DNA of 64,000 nt, from assembly GCF_004519405.1 (NCBI RefSeq), contig NZ_SGWI01000002.1:186001-250000 (forward strand), in the 5' to 3' direction. Shown piece after piece: positions 30,178 to 37,781 of this stretch. Position numbers and translations under genes: made by a program. Under the pieces are notes generated by a model. That model searched no databases. It had not been told where the DNA came from and saw nothing but the letters and a program-made list of their open reading frames with translations. How positions within the stretch are numbered: position 1 is the stretch's first letter; every line of letters starts with the position of its first letter. The stretch comes from Pseudomonas sp. BCA17 (GTDB lineage Bacteria; Pseudomonadota; Gammaproteobacteria; Pseudomonadales; Pseudomonadaceae).

Positions 30178-31290
30178 ATGCCTTATGAATCGAATGATCG
30201 CCTGCTTCGTCATTTTGAAGAAAACGGGACTGACCTTACCCAGCAGGTCGACGCGCAGCTCCAGCTGATAGCCCCCAACAGCCCGAATATCCCCCTCTAT
30301 CGCGACATGATTCTCACCGTTTTGCGCATGGCTCAAGACGACCGCAACCGCTGGAACGCTAAAATCACCTTGCAGGCAATCCGTGAGCTGGATAACGCCT
30401 TCCGCGTATTGGAGCAATTCAAGGACCGCCGCAAGGTGACTGTATTCGGCTCGGCCCGCACTCCCGTCGAAAGCCCGCTGTATGCCCTGGCCCGCGAAGT
30501 CGGTGCGATGCTGGCCCAGTCGGACCTGATGGTAATCACTGGCGGCGGCGGCGGCATTATGGCGGCAGCGCACGAAGGCGCAGGCCTGGAACACAGCCTC
30601 GGCTTCAACATCACACTGCCATTTGAACAGCACGCCAACCCCACCATCGATGGCACCGAGAACCTGTTGTCATTCCACTTCTTCTTCACCCGCAAGCTGT
30701 TCTTCGTCAAGGAAGCGGATGCGTTGGTGCTCTGCCCGGGAGGCTTCGGCACCCTGGACGAAGCGCTGGAAGTGTTGACGCTGATCCAGACCGGCAAGAG
30801 CCCACTGGTACCGGTGGTGTTGCTGGATGCACCAGGAGGTGGGTTCTGGCAAGGAGCACTGGACTTTATCCGCAGCCAGCTGGAAGCCAATCGCTACATC
30901 CTGCCCACCGACCTTAAATTGGTGCGTCTGGTGTACAGCGCAGAAGAAGCGGTGGAAGAGATCAACCGGTTTTATGCCAACTTCCATTCCACGCGCTGGT
31001 TGAAGCGCGAGTTTGTGGTGCGCATGAATCATCCGTTGAGTGATCGCGCATTGGCCCACTTGCAGAGCGAGTTCGCCAGCCTGCGTCTAAGTGGCGAGTT
31101 CCAGCAGCTTGCCTACACGGGCGAGGACCATGACGAGCCGAGGTTCAGCCATTTGACACGACTGGTGTTCAACTTCAATGGACGAGATCAAGGCAGGTTG
31201 CGGGAGTTGGTGGACTACATCAATTTGCCGGAAAACTGGGCGAAGGCCCAAGGCAAGACGCAACAGCGGGCTGCGCCGGAAACGGCTTGA
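30178..31290 (+). CDS. LOG-family Rossmann-fold protein
   Basis: The 370-residue protein has a LOG core (VTVFGSARTPVESPLYALAREVG, VITGGGGGIMAAAHEGAG) with the PGGFGTLDE catalytic motif seen in nucleotide 5'-monophosphate nucleosidases of the LOG/PpnN class. It is longer than plant-type LOG proteins (about 200 residues), with an N-terminal helical extension of about 80 residues and a C-terminal domain of about 100. A precise substrate is not predictable. The 296 bases upstream contain no other gene that I can support. Confidence 0.85.
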   Translation: MPYESNDRLLRHFEENGTDLTQQVDAQLQLIAPNSPNIPLYRDMILTVLRMAQDDRNRWNAKITLQAIRELDNAFRVLEQFKDRRKVTVFGSARTPVESPLYALAREVGAMLAQSDLMVITGGGGGIMAAAHEGAGLEHSLGFNITLPFEQHANPTIDGTENLLSFHFFFTRKLFFVKEADALVLCPGGFGTLDEALEVLTLIQTGKSPLVPVVLLDAPGGGFWQGALDFIRSQLEANRYILPTDLKLVRLVYSAEEAVEEINRFYANFHSTRWLKREFVVRMNHPLSDRALAHLQSEFASLRLSGEFQQLAYTGEDHDEPRFSHLTRLVFNFNGRDQGRLRELVDYINLPENWAKAQGKTQQRAAPETA

Positions 31291-31304
31291 TTTTTGAGCA
31301 AAAA

Positions 31305-31333
31305 AAAGGCCCACTATTTCATAGTGGGCCTTT
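31305..31333. terminator. Bidirectional terminator, LOG gene / recX
   Basis: AAAGGCCCACTAT pairs perfectly with ATAGTGGGCCTTT across a three-base loop, with an A run on the left. It serves the plus-strand gene and possibly recX. Confidence 0.9.
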
Positions 31334-31421
31334 GGGTATTTAAAAATGAACGGGGTATCGAAATTGCGACTGTTTCGCAGCGCAGCGCGAGACAAACCCG
31401 CATGCGACAACAACCCATTGT

Positions 31422-31889
31422 TCAGTCGTCCATATCCCGACCACTTAACAACCGGCTGATCATTTCCATCGAAAACCCGCGATAGCTCAGGAAACGCCCC
31501 TGCTTCGCACGCTCCTTGGCATCAATTGGCAGATGTCCGGAGAACTTACGTCGCCAGGTGTCTTCCAACTGCGCTTGCCAACTGATACCGCTCTCACGCA
31601 GGGCGAGGTCAATATCAGCGCGTTGCAGGCCGCGTTGGCCCAACTCTTCACGTATTCGCGCAGGGCCGTAACCGGAACGGGCTCGGTATGAAATAAAACT
31701 TTCGAGATAACGCGATTCAGAAAGCAGCCCCTCTTCCGTCAAACGGTCGAGGGTGATTTCGATCATCTCAGGCTCCGCGCCGCGCTGACGCAGTTTACGC
31801 GTCAGCTCGACTCGACCATGCTCGCGGCGAGCGAGCAGGTCCATCGCAGTACGCCTAACGGCGACAAGTGTATCCAGTACAACAGTCAT
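31422..31889 (-). CDS. recX: RecX, regulator of RecA
   Basis: The 155-residue all-helical protein has the RecX three-helix repeats ([69 protein letters not shown]). It limits RecA filament growth. It starts eight bases after the recA stop on the same strand, the usual recA-recX operon. Confidence 0.95.
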   Translation of the reverse strand: MTVVLDTLVAVRRTAMDLLARREHGRVELTRKLRQRGAEPEMIEITLDRLTEEGLLSESRYLESFISYRARSGYGPARIREELGQRGLQRADIDLALRESGISWQAQLEDTWRRKFSGHLPIDAKERAKQGRFLSYRGFSMEMISRLLSGRDMDD

Positions 31890-31897
31890 CGTTTGCT

Positions 31898-32956
31898 TCA
31901 GATATCAGTATCGACTTCTTCCATCTCGTCAACCGGTTCACGGTTGGCGGCAGCTTTCACATCAGGCGCTGCGGTCAGCAGCTTGTCGCGGATCTGCTTC
32001 TCAAGCGTGGCGGCGATATCCGGGTTATCCGCCAGGAACTTGGCCGAGTTGGCCTTACCCTGACCGATTTTGCTGCCGTTGTAGGCATACCAGGCACCGG
32101 ACTTCTCGACGAAGCCGTGCAGCACGCCCAGATCGATCATCTCGCCGTTCAGGTAGATCCCCTTGCCGTAGAGAATCTGGAATTCAGCCTGACGGAATGG
32201 CGGAGCCACCTTGTTCTTCACGACTTTAACGCGGGTTTCGCTACCGACAACCTCGTCACCTTCCTTCACCGCGCCAGTACGGCGGATATCCAGACGGACC
32301 GAAGCGTAGAACTTCAACGCGTTACCACCCGTGGTGGTTTCCGGGCTACCGAACATTACGCCGATCTTCATACGGATCTGGTTGATGAAGATCACCAGGC
32401 AGTTAGCGTTCTTGATGTTACCGGTGATTTTACGCAGCGCCTGGGACATCAAGCGGGCTTGCAGGCCCACGTGCATGTCGCCCATTTCGCCTTCGATTTC
32501 GGCCTTGGGTACCAGGGCAGCCACGGAGTCGACCACGATCACGTCGATGGCGTTGGAGCGCACCAGCATGTCGGTGATTTCCAGGGCTTGCTCACCGGTG
32601 TCCGGCTGGGAAACCAGCAGGTCGTCAACGTTGACGCCCAGTTTGCCGGCGTATTCAGGGTCCAGAGCGTGCTCGGCGTCGACGAACGCGCAGGTAGCGC
32701 CCATTTTTTGCGCCTGGGCAATCACCGACAGAGTCAGGGTAGTTTTACCGGAAGATTCAGGACCGTAGATCTCAACGATACGACCTTTTGGCAAGCCGCC
32801 AATGCCGAGCGCGATGTCCAGACCCAGAGAGCCAGTGGAAATAGCTGGGATCGCCTGACGGTCATGATCGCCCATACGCATTACGGCACCCTTGCCGAAT
32901 TGACGTTCGATCTGACCCAGGGCCGCAGCCAAGGCTTTCTTCTTGTTGTCGTCCAT
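31898..32956 (-). CDS. recA: RecA recombinase
   Basis: The 352-residue protein begins [23 protein letters not shown]. Walker A is [10 protein letters not shown], Walker B is [11 protein letters not shown] and the L1/L2 DNA-binding loops are visible ([27 protein letters not shown]). It drives strand exchange and activates self-cleavage of LexA and of CI-like repressors, which links it to PrtR 17 kb away. The upstream extension of the frame covers the promoter. A LexA box lies 41 bases before the start. Confidence 0.98.
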   Translation of the reverse strand: MDDNKKKALAAALGQIERQFGKGAVMRMGDHDRQAIPAISTGSLGLDIALGIGGLPKGRIVEIYGPESSGKTTLTLSVIAQAQKMGATCAFVDAEHALDPEYAGKLGVNVDDLLVSQPDTGEQALEITDMLVRSNAIDVIVVDSVAALVPKAEIEGEMGDMHVGLQARLMSQALRKITGNIKNANCLVIFINQIRMKIGVMFGSPETTTGGNALKFYASVRLDIRRTGAVKEGDEVVGSETRVKVVKNKVAPPFRQAEFQILYGKGIYLNGEMIDLGVLHGFVEKSGAWYAYNGSKIGQGKANSAKFLADNPDIAATLEKQIRDKLLTAAPDVKAAANREPVDEMEEVDTDI

Positions 32957-32996
32957 TAAAGTCCTCACGTAATCAATAAGGCCTGGCGGCCAACAC

Positions 32997-33012
32997 CTGT
33001 ATAAGTAGACAG
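32997..33012 (-). promoter_or_regulatory. LexA (SOS) box of recA
   Basis: CTGTATAAGTAGACAG matches the LexA consensus CTGT-N8-ACAG exactly at both ends and lies between recA and cinA, 41 bases upstream of recA. Confidence 0.9.
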
Positions 33013-33039
33013 TATTGTTCCACAAAGATCCGAGATCGC

Positions 33040-33540
33040 CTACCCCTGATTTTCTATTTCTGCTGCAGCTCGTCGCATCAAGCCTTCCAGCGCGGCCTTT
33101 ACCGTTTGTCGGCGGACCTCATCCCGGTTGCCGGCGAAGTGCGCCAGCTCGGCCGTCACCTCGTCGCCGACGCCGAACGCCAGCCATACCGTGCCCACCG
33201 GCTTGTCCCGCGAACCGCCATCCGGCCCCGCCACCCCGCTGACCGCCACAGCAAAGCGCGCCAGGCTTTTCTCCTGGGCACCACGGACCATCGCCTCCAC
33301 CACTTCCTGGCTGACGGCGCCGACTGTGCGGAACAATTCTTCCGGCACATTCAACTGCCAGGTTTTCTGTCGATTGGAGTAGGTGACATACCCCGCCTCG
33401 AACCAGGCCGAACTGCCCGGTATCCGCGTGATGGCTTCGGCAATACCGCCACCGGTGCAGGACTCGGCGGTGGTGACGTGGGCATTGAGCACTTGCAAGC
33501 GGCGGCCCAGTTCAGCGGCCAGTTGAGTGATTTCCTTCAC
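33040..33540 (-). CDS. CinA-family nicotinamide-nucleotide amidohydrolase (PncC)
   Basis: The 166-residue stand-alone CinA C-terminal domain has [34 protein letters not shown] and [22 protein letters not shown]. It recycles NMN to nicotinate mononucleotide. The GTG start has GGAG six bases upstream. It marks the chromosomal left edge of the tailocin cluster. Confidence 0.93.
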   Translation of the reverse strand: MKEITQLAAELGRRLQVLNAHVTTAESCTGGGIAEAITRIPGSSAWFEAGYVTYSNRQKTWQLNVPEELFRTVGAVSQEVVEAMVRGAQEKSLARFAVAVSGVAGPDGGSRDKPVGTVWLAFGVGDEVTAELAHFAGNRDEVRRQTVKAALEGLMRRAAAEIENQG

Positions 33541-33622
33541 GGTCGTCTCCAGGAATGGGCGGGGGGTTCACCTACCCTACAGGAGCCCATCGGCCATGCA
33601 AGTTACAGCGTGCATCAAGAAA

Positions 33623-34123
33623 CTACCGTGCGACGGCATGCACATATGCCTGGCAGGCGCGCAAGGCAATCAGGGCGTTATCTCCGTCGTTGGTGATGCT
33701 GATAATTCGTTGAGCATGCGCTGGGTCAAGTCGGGCTCGCGGGGCTGCATGAACCACGCCGCCGGAGGCGGCGGTGGTCGGCATTGCACAGCCGTTGGCG
33801 GGATCGGTGGCGTCGAGAAGGACTGACAACCGCACATCAGCAGTGGCCAAGCGGTCGCGCAGAGCAGTTTGGTTGCGTTGGGCATCGCTTAACTCCCGGG
33901 TGTGTTGTTGGTCGCTGGTGTTGAGTTGTTGTTCGAGGGCCAGCCGTTGTTCCTGCGCCACCACCAGCTGATGCGCAAGGGCCTGGCTTTGCTGATTGAG
34001 TGCATTGGCATGCAGTTCCTCCTGATGCTCGAGCTGCTCACCGTAGCGCCAAGCCTGCACCTGCCAAACGACCGCCATCAGCAGGAAAACACCGATCAGG
34101 CGCAAGACGGTCAAGTAACGCAT
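33623..34123 (-). CDS. Rz-type inner-membrane spanin
   Basis: The 166-residue protein has one N-terminal membrane anchor (MRYLTVLRLIGVFLLMAVVWQVQAW) followed by a long coiled coil (EHQEELHANALNQQSQALAHQLVVAQEQRLALEQQLNTSDQQHTREL) in the periplasm. This is the i-spanin layout needed to fuse the membranes in the last step of lysis. It overlaps the 3' end of the endolysin gene and contains an Rz1 gene in another frame. Confidence 0.85.
   Translation of the reverse strand: MRYLTVLRLIGVFLLMAVVWQVQAWRYGEQLEHQEELHANALNQQSQALAHQLVVAQEQRLALEQQLNTSDQQHTRELSDAQRNQTALRDRLATADVRLSVLLDATDPANGCAMPTTAASGGVVHAAPRARLDPAHAQRIISITNDGDNALIALRACQAYVHAVAR
33670..33885 (-). CDS. Rz1-type outer-membrane spanin lipoprotein, embedded in Rz
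   Basis: The 71-residue frame lies entirely inside the Rz gene in a different frame. It has a short signal with a lipobox-like MCGC (PLLMCGCQS), then a proline-rich stretch (TPPIPPTAVQCRPPPPPAAW) typical of Rz1 o-spanins. A GGGAG site lies eight bases before the ATG. Nested Rz/Rz1 genes are well known in phage lambda and P2 relatives. Confidence 0.8.
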   Translation of the reverse strand: MPNATKLLCATAWPLLMCGCQSFSTPPIPPTAVQCRPPPPPAAWFMQPREPDLTQRMLNELSASPTTEITP

Positions 34124-34668
34124 AACACCGCCTTCGCCCGCGCCCACAACTGCAAACGGTCCTCCATGCCATTGAGCCCGCCGTTAATGCGCTGGGTGAT
34201 GGTGGTGAACTGGTTCTTGTCAGCCAACTCGTTCAGGCCATTGTTTTGCCAGAACCAGGCTGCAGACTCACATGCCCATTGGGGCTGCTCCAGCAGTTCA
34301 GGTTGTTGCAGCAGGCGATCATCGCCAAAAAGTGCCTGGCTGCACGCCTGGTAATTGCGCCGGCCGGTGATCTGGATCAGGCCCCGCCCGCGATACTTCT
34401 GGCCATCACCATCCGCTTCGGGCGTGTTGCCCAGGCGGGCGGCCAGGGAGCCGGTGTCGTATTTACTCAGGTATTGGTCGCCGCCCAGTTCGCGAACGTA
34501 GCGCAGTTGGGCGGACTCGTGGCCTATCTGCGCGAGAAACGCAGCTAGGCGTTTGGGGCTGGCGATCTCAAACCTGGCGATGGCAGTGTTCAGCCCTGAC
34601 AAAAAAAGGCCCGCTCTGGGGCGGGCTGCGGGCAACACTTGAATAAGCTGGGAAAGTGTTATCGACAC
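34111..34668 (-). CDS. Tailocin endolysin, glycoside hydrolase family 19
   Basis: The 185-residue GH19 chitinase-like muramidase degrades peptidoglycan so the particle can be released by lysis. Catalytic-type motifs are AAFLAQIGHESAQLRYVRE and KYRGRGLIQITGRRNY, and AWFWQNNGLNELAD follows. GTG start with AGGAG nine bases upstream. Codons about 15-23 also form a terminator-like hairpin (34601-34626). It is homologous by position to PA0629 of the P. aeruginosa R-pyocin. Confidence 0.9.
   Translation of the reverse strand: MSITLSQLIQVLPAARPRAGLFLSGLNTAIARFEIASPKRLAAFLAQIGHESAQLRYVRELGGDQYLSKYDTGSLAARLGNTPEADGDGQKYRGRGLIQITGRRNYQACSQALFGDDRLLQQPELLEQPQWACESAAWFWQNNGLNELADKNQFTTITQRINGGLNGMEDRLQLWARAKAVLCVT
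34601..34626 (-). terminator. Terminator-like hairpin inside the endolysin coding sequence
   Basis: On the minus strand GCCCGC-CCCAGA-GCGGGC is followed by C and seven T. It looks like an intrinsic terminator on the sense strand, within the first 25 codons of the endolysin. Active translation would melt it; untranslated message would terminate. Confidence 0.55.
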
Positions 34669-34979
34669 TGACTTGCACTCCTCAAACAGGGTTTACCGGG
34701 CAATAAAATCTGTGGATCGAGCAGGCGCTGTAATAACTCCATGCGATCTACTCTGTGGACATGTTTGAAATTAGTCGGCTCCAGCAACATTCCCGACTCA
34801 GAGCGAAGGGCGCAGCGTGGCCGAAAGAGAAACGGGCTCAATCAACACCAAGCCGTGAAATGAATGCGAGACTCCTCGCATTAACAGGGTCGCCAGGCAA
34901 GCACGACCCTTTTGCTACTCCCGCTTTATATAAGCGGGCCGAACCCGGGCATTACGCCGCTAGCTCGCGAGGGAAGCGA
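34669..34979. other. Non-coding interval between llpA and the endolysin gene
   Basis: This 311-base, relatively AT-rich gap separates the cargo modules from the lysis genes. At 34920-34938 a hairpin CCCGCTT-TATAT-AAGCGGG follows llpA and may end its transcript, although it lacks a good T run. No gene is supported; a promoter for the lysis genes would have to be here. Confidence 0.45.
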
Positions 34980-35837
34980 TTAGAACTCCCAACCGATATG
35001 GCCATAGGTAGGGTATGGCGCGGTACCGTTATGTTCGGGACTGGTGGTATCGGGGTAGTAGACCTTACGTCGACGTACCGTCGGCGTGTAGCCAAAACGA
35101 GCCCAGACCGGGCTTTCCTGAATAACAGCCAAGTTGCCATTTGGCTGTAGGCGCAGAGTGGCCCCAGGATGCCCACCCGTGCCCGAATTCCAAAGCGGGA
35201 CGTCGTTCGCCGCGTACACCACGAAATTACCATCCGCCTGAAAGACGGCTTTAACTGCACCCTTGTTTTGGGTGTAGCTAGCCCAGCGCACACTCCAGTT
35301 CGGCCCGTAGTTCACGACGTTGCCATCACCTTGAAAGATCAGCGCACCATCACCGGCGAAGTAAGGAGTCCCCATCTGCAGTTCGGATGGGCCTCCGAAC
35401 AGAATTGCACCGGAAGTCGGATCAAGCGGAATGGAAGGGGTGCCACTCCAGATCGCCTGAGAATCAATCAGCACGATGTTACCGTCGTCCTGCAACGACA
35501 TATGAGTTCGGTTCCACTGATCTTCGCTGGTGTACGATGAATTGTTTGTCAGCCAGGTACGAGCCCGAATCGGATCGTCGAGAAATGCGCCATATTGGAC
35601 GTAGAGTTGCACCGGCACGTTGTATCGCAACGGAACAGTGGAAGAGTAAGGGGTGGTTTCATTGGCGATCCAAACCACTGCGCCATTGTCCTGCAATGCC
35701 AGGTTGCCGTCGGTTTGAAGCAACAGTTTGAATCGGCCGTTGGGCGAAAGAAGGAACTGCCCCGGGGACATGGTTTGATAAGCAGGGAGAATCGAAGTAC
35801 CGCTACGTTGAAACGGAGTACGTGTACGTCCAGCCAT
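34980..35837 (-). CDS. llpA: LlpA-type lectin-like bacteriocin
   Basis: The 285-residue protein has tandem B-lectin (monocot mannose-binding lectin) domains. QxDxNxVxY-type motifs are [35 protein letters not shown] and [11 protein letters not shown]. The [20 protein letters not shown] start, [27 protein letters not shown] and [11 protein letters not shown] tail resemble putidacin L1. LlpA proteins kill related Pseudomonas without lysis, via the BamA surface protein. The ATG at 35837 follows AGGTGA that overlaps the stop codon of the upstream com gene, so translation looks coupled. Confidence 0.9.
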   Translation of the reverse strand: MAGRTRTPFQRSGTSILPAYQTMSPGQFLLSPNGRFKLLLQTDGNLALQDNGAVVWIANETTPYSSTVPLRYNVPVQLYVQYGAFLDDPIRARTWLTNNSSYTSEDQWNRTHMSLQDDGNIVLIDSQAIWSGTPSIPLDPTSGAILFGGPSELQMGTPYFAGDGALIFQGDGNVVNYGPNWSVRWASYTQNKGAVKAVFQADGNFVVYAANDVPLWNSGTGGHPGATLRLQPNGNLAVIQESPVWARFGYTPTVRRRKVYYPDTTSPEHNGTAPYPTYGHIGWEF

Positions 35838-35846
35838 CTTGTTCAC

Positions 35847-36032
35847 CTATTGAGTCGAATGATTTGTTGCGGAGTCATCCGCTTTCATGTCGCTCAAAGG
35901 CGATTGCTCCAGGCTCGTGGCCTTCACATGATTCAGCGTCCCACATCGGGAACATTTGATCTGGAGCTCTGTAAACCCACCCGTGCGGGCGAGAAGTCTT
36001 TTGCAGTTACCGCATCTGCATTCTTTTAACAT
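35847..36032 (-). CDS. Com-like zinc-finger protein 1 (upstream of llpA)
   Basis: The 61-residue protein carries two CxxC knuckles (ECRCGNCKRLLARTG ... IKCSRCGTLNHV), the layout of phage Mu Com, which binds mom mRNA and allows its translation. AAAGGA precedes the ATG at 36032. Its stop codon lies inside the ribosome site of llpA, the same arrangement as com-mom. A near-identical copy lies at 37536-37694. Translational control of llpA is inferred from architecture. Confidence 0.8.
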   Translation of the reverse strand: MLKECRCGNCKRLLARTGGFTELQIKCSRCGTLNHVKATSLEQSPLSDMKADDSATNHSTQ

Positions 36033-36038
36033 CTGCAA
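35901..36038 (-). repeat. Direct repeat, com copy 1
   Basis: 138 bases covering the start and zinc-finger region of com 1 match 37563-37700 at all but about seven positions. The copies are about 1.66 kb apart and in the same orientation, so recombination between them could delete the intervening propeller-like cargo gene. Confidence 0.85.
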
Positions 36039-36182
36039 GTCCTTTGTTTTTCTGCTAGGTTCCGTCCCGCTCGCGCGAGCAGTGAGGTCCTTGACTGGCT
36101 TGCAGGCTCTATCTGCGATCTGGCGTCTCTTTTAGGTGTTCGCGCACCTTCTGGATTCGCCCTCTCTTTTCTCCGAGCCAAC

Positions 36183-36214
36183 AAAAAAGCCCCGATCATG
36201 TCAGGGCTTTTTTT
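36183..36214. terminator. Bidirectional terminator upstream of com 1
   Basis: AAAAAAGCCC pairs with GGGCTTTTTT around a GATCATGTC loop, with A and T runs on both sides. Confidence 0.85.
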
Positions 36215-36485
36215 GTTTCTGGCGGGTTTAAAAAAGCCCGTGCAATCGCAGAGGCCCTGAATAGGTGCGCTCGTCTTTCCGAGCTGTCCGCCAAAGGCCT
36301 TCTCAACGTCGACGCCCCTATGCATCGATCTCGCTGATCCAGTCTCGCGCCACCCCGAAAGCAAGTTTGAGGTCAGGGGTGCGCGGGCTGCCGGTGTTTT
36401 CTTGCATCGCAGCACTACCGGCTTATCCGCGTCCAGGCATCCCCCGAAGGGCCAGCCAGGCTGTGGCGAGCCTGGATCAGAAATG

Positions 36486-36511
36486 AAAAAGCCCAGCGCG
36501 ACGGCTGGGCT
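36486..36511 (-). terminator. Terminator of the propeller-like cargo gene
   Basis: AGCCCAGC pairs with GCTGGGCT; on the minus strand it is followed by five T. It lies 24 bases after the stop codon. Confidence 0.85.
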
Positions 36512-36534
36512 CTATTACGCAAGGAGATGGATGA

Positions 36535-37497
36535 TCATGGAGTCCAGTAAGCAATCTTGCCGCCTGCACCAACAGCTATAAACTTGCCGTTGCCGTAGGC
36601 GACGCTCCGGATATCGGTTCCTGCGAAAGTGTTGGGTTGCTGAACCCAGCCGATCCCATCCTCGGAAACGGCTGTCTTGCCGCCGTCGCCGACAGCTACA
36701 TACTTGCCATTACCGTAAGCAATGTCGCGGATGATGGTTCCACCGAAACTGGCATCTTCAACAGCAGTCCAGCTAAGCCCATCGGATGAATATGCCATCT
36801 TGCCATCCGCACCAACGATAAACATTTTCCCATTGCAAAGCTTCATGGAAAGGATGGTACTAGTGCCGAAGGTGCTGGTTCTGGTCGTGAATGTTTGCGG
36901 ATTATCCGTCGCCATCTTCACACCGCTAAGCAGCTTCCCATTCGATCCCGCAACCAACACAAAACTGCCAATGACGTTGACGCAGTACACAGTCTCGCTA
37001 GAAGTGAAGGTCGTAGTGCGCTCCACCTGGCCTGACCAATCGCCATAACGGGAAAAGACTTTACCGTTAGACCCAACCAGTATCCAGGTCGTGTTTTCGC
37101 CGAAAATTGGCTGATAATACACAATGCCTTGCAAGTCTGCGGACGCGCGAACAGTTGCCGTAAGGTCTGTCCAAACCCTTTCAGGGCGGTCTGCGTTGCC
37201 GTTGATCAGATTGCCGGATTGAGAAAGGGCTTGAAGCGATACCCCAAGACCGTTCCAGTACAGCTCGTTGAGGACCTTTCCGCTATCAGAGGTGATGGCG
37301 CCCTTCAGCTTGGTCCAAGCTGTACCAGTTGCGCCTCCGATGACGACCTGAGTGGTTGTGGGAAGACCGTTGCCACCAACCGCATAAAACTTACCTTGCG
37401 CAAAAACCACGCGCCTAAGCATGCCGGTGTTATCCACCGGTTGTACTTGGGTCCAAAGATCTTGCAAGGTTTGAGACGCTGAGTTTGCGTTTTCCAT
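36535..37497 (-). CDS. Unknown repeat protein, probably beta-propeller (tailocin cargo)
   Basis: The 320-residue protein is built of at least five repeats of about 40-45 residues with the pattern (Y)GNGKFxAVGxxGKxAxSxDGxxWxxV. Examples are AQGKFYAVGGNG, CNGKMFIVGADGKMAYSSDGLSWT, GNGKYVAVGDGGKTAVSEDGIGW and GNGKFIAVGAGGKIAYW. Such repeats usually fold as propeller blades. It has no signal peptide. It starts 38 bases after com 2 with GGAG seven bases before ATG. I do not recognise the function; its position in the same kind of com-cargo cassette as llpA makes a secreted or lysis-released effector plausible. Confidence 0.75.
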   Translation of the reverse strand: MENANSASQTLQDLWTQVQPVDNTGMLRRVVFAQGKFYAVGGNGLPTTTQVVIGGATGTAWTKLKGAITSDSGKVLNELYWNGLGVSLQALSQSGNLINGNADRPERVWTDLTATVRASADLQGIVYYQPIFGENTTWILVGSNGKVFSRYGDWSGQVERTTTFTSSETVYCVNVIGSFVLVAGSNGKLLSGVKMATDNPQTFTTRTSTFGTSTILSMKLCNGKMFIVGADGKMAYSSDGLSWTAVEDASFGGTIIRDIAYGNGKYVAVGDGGKTAVSEDGIGWVQQPNTFAGTDIRSVAYGNGKFIAVGAGGKIAYWTP

Positions 37498-37535
37498 TTT
37501 AAACTCCGTTACTGAGCTGATTTAAGTTCAGGCCT

Positions 37536-37694
37536 CTATATTGGGCGTATGGCGCTCATGGACGATTGCTCGAGGCTTGCGGCCTTCACATGATTCAGCG
37601 TCCCACATCGGGAACATTTGATCTGGAGCTCTGTAAACCCACCCGTGCGGGCGAGAAGTCTTTTGCAGTTACCGCATCTGAATTCTTTCAACAT
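37536..37694 (-). CDS. Com-like zinc-finger protein 2 (upstream of propeller-like gene)
   Basis: The 52-residue protein has the same CxxC-x15-CxxC core as com 1 (EFRCGNCKRLLARTG ... IKCSRCGTLNHV) and differs mainly in its C-terminal tail (SSMSAIRPI). AAGGA precedes the ATG at 37694. The upstream in-frame extension crosses a hairpin and is not counted. It lies between gpD and the propeller-like gene. Confidence 0.8.
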   Translation of the reverse strand: MLKEFRCGNCKRLLARTGGFTELQIKCSRCGTLNHVKAASLEQSSMSAIRPI

Positions 37695-37700
37695 CTGCAA
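37563..37700 (-). repeat. Direct repeat, com copy 2
   Basis: Second copy of the 138-base block described at 35901-36038. Confidence 0.85.
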
Positions 37701-37735
37701 ATTCCTTTTGCTGGCATCCCCCTTCCATGGGCGGC

Positions 37736-37760
37736 AAAACCCGCGCAAAAACACGCGGGT
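37736..37760 (-). terminator. Hairpin after gpD
   Basis: ACCCGCG pairs with CGCGGGT across an eight-base loop; on the minus strand four T follow. It could end the tail-gene transcript before the cargo modules. The T run is short, so efficiency is uncertain. Confidence 0.55.
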
Positions 37761-37781
37761 GAAGGGCTTCAACGGCTCGGT

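Larger units (their letters stand above)
36039..36534. other. Gap between cargo modules with two terminators
   Basis: 496 bases between the propeller-like gene and com 1. It holds the terminators at 36183-36214 and 36486-36511. A minus-strand frame at 36026-36415 runs across the first terminator and shows no family features. The sequence between 36040 and 36180 must contain the promoter of com 1-llpA if the terminators work. Confidence 0.5.

Noticed and set aside
36026..36415. 129-codon minus-strand frame between the cargo modules
   Set aside because: It reads straight through a bidirectional terminator and overlaps com 1; composition is not coding-like. Could be a degraded phage gene, but I cannot support it.
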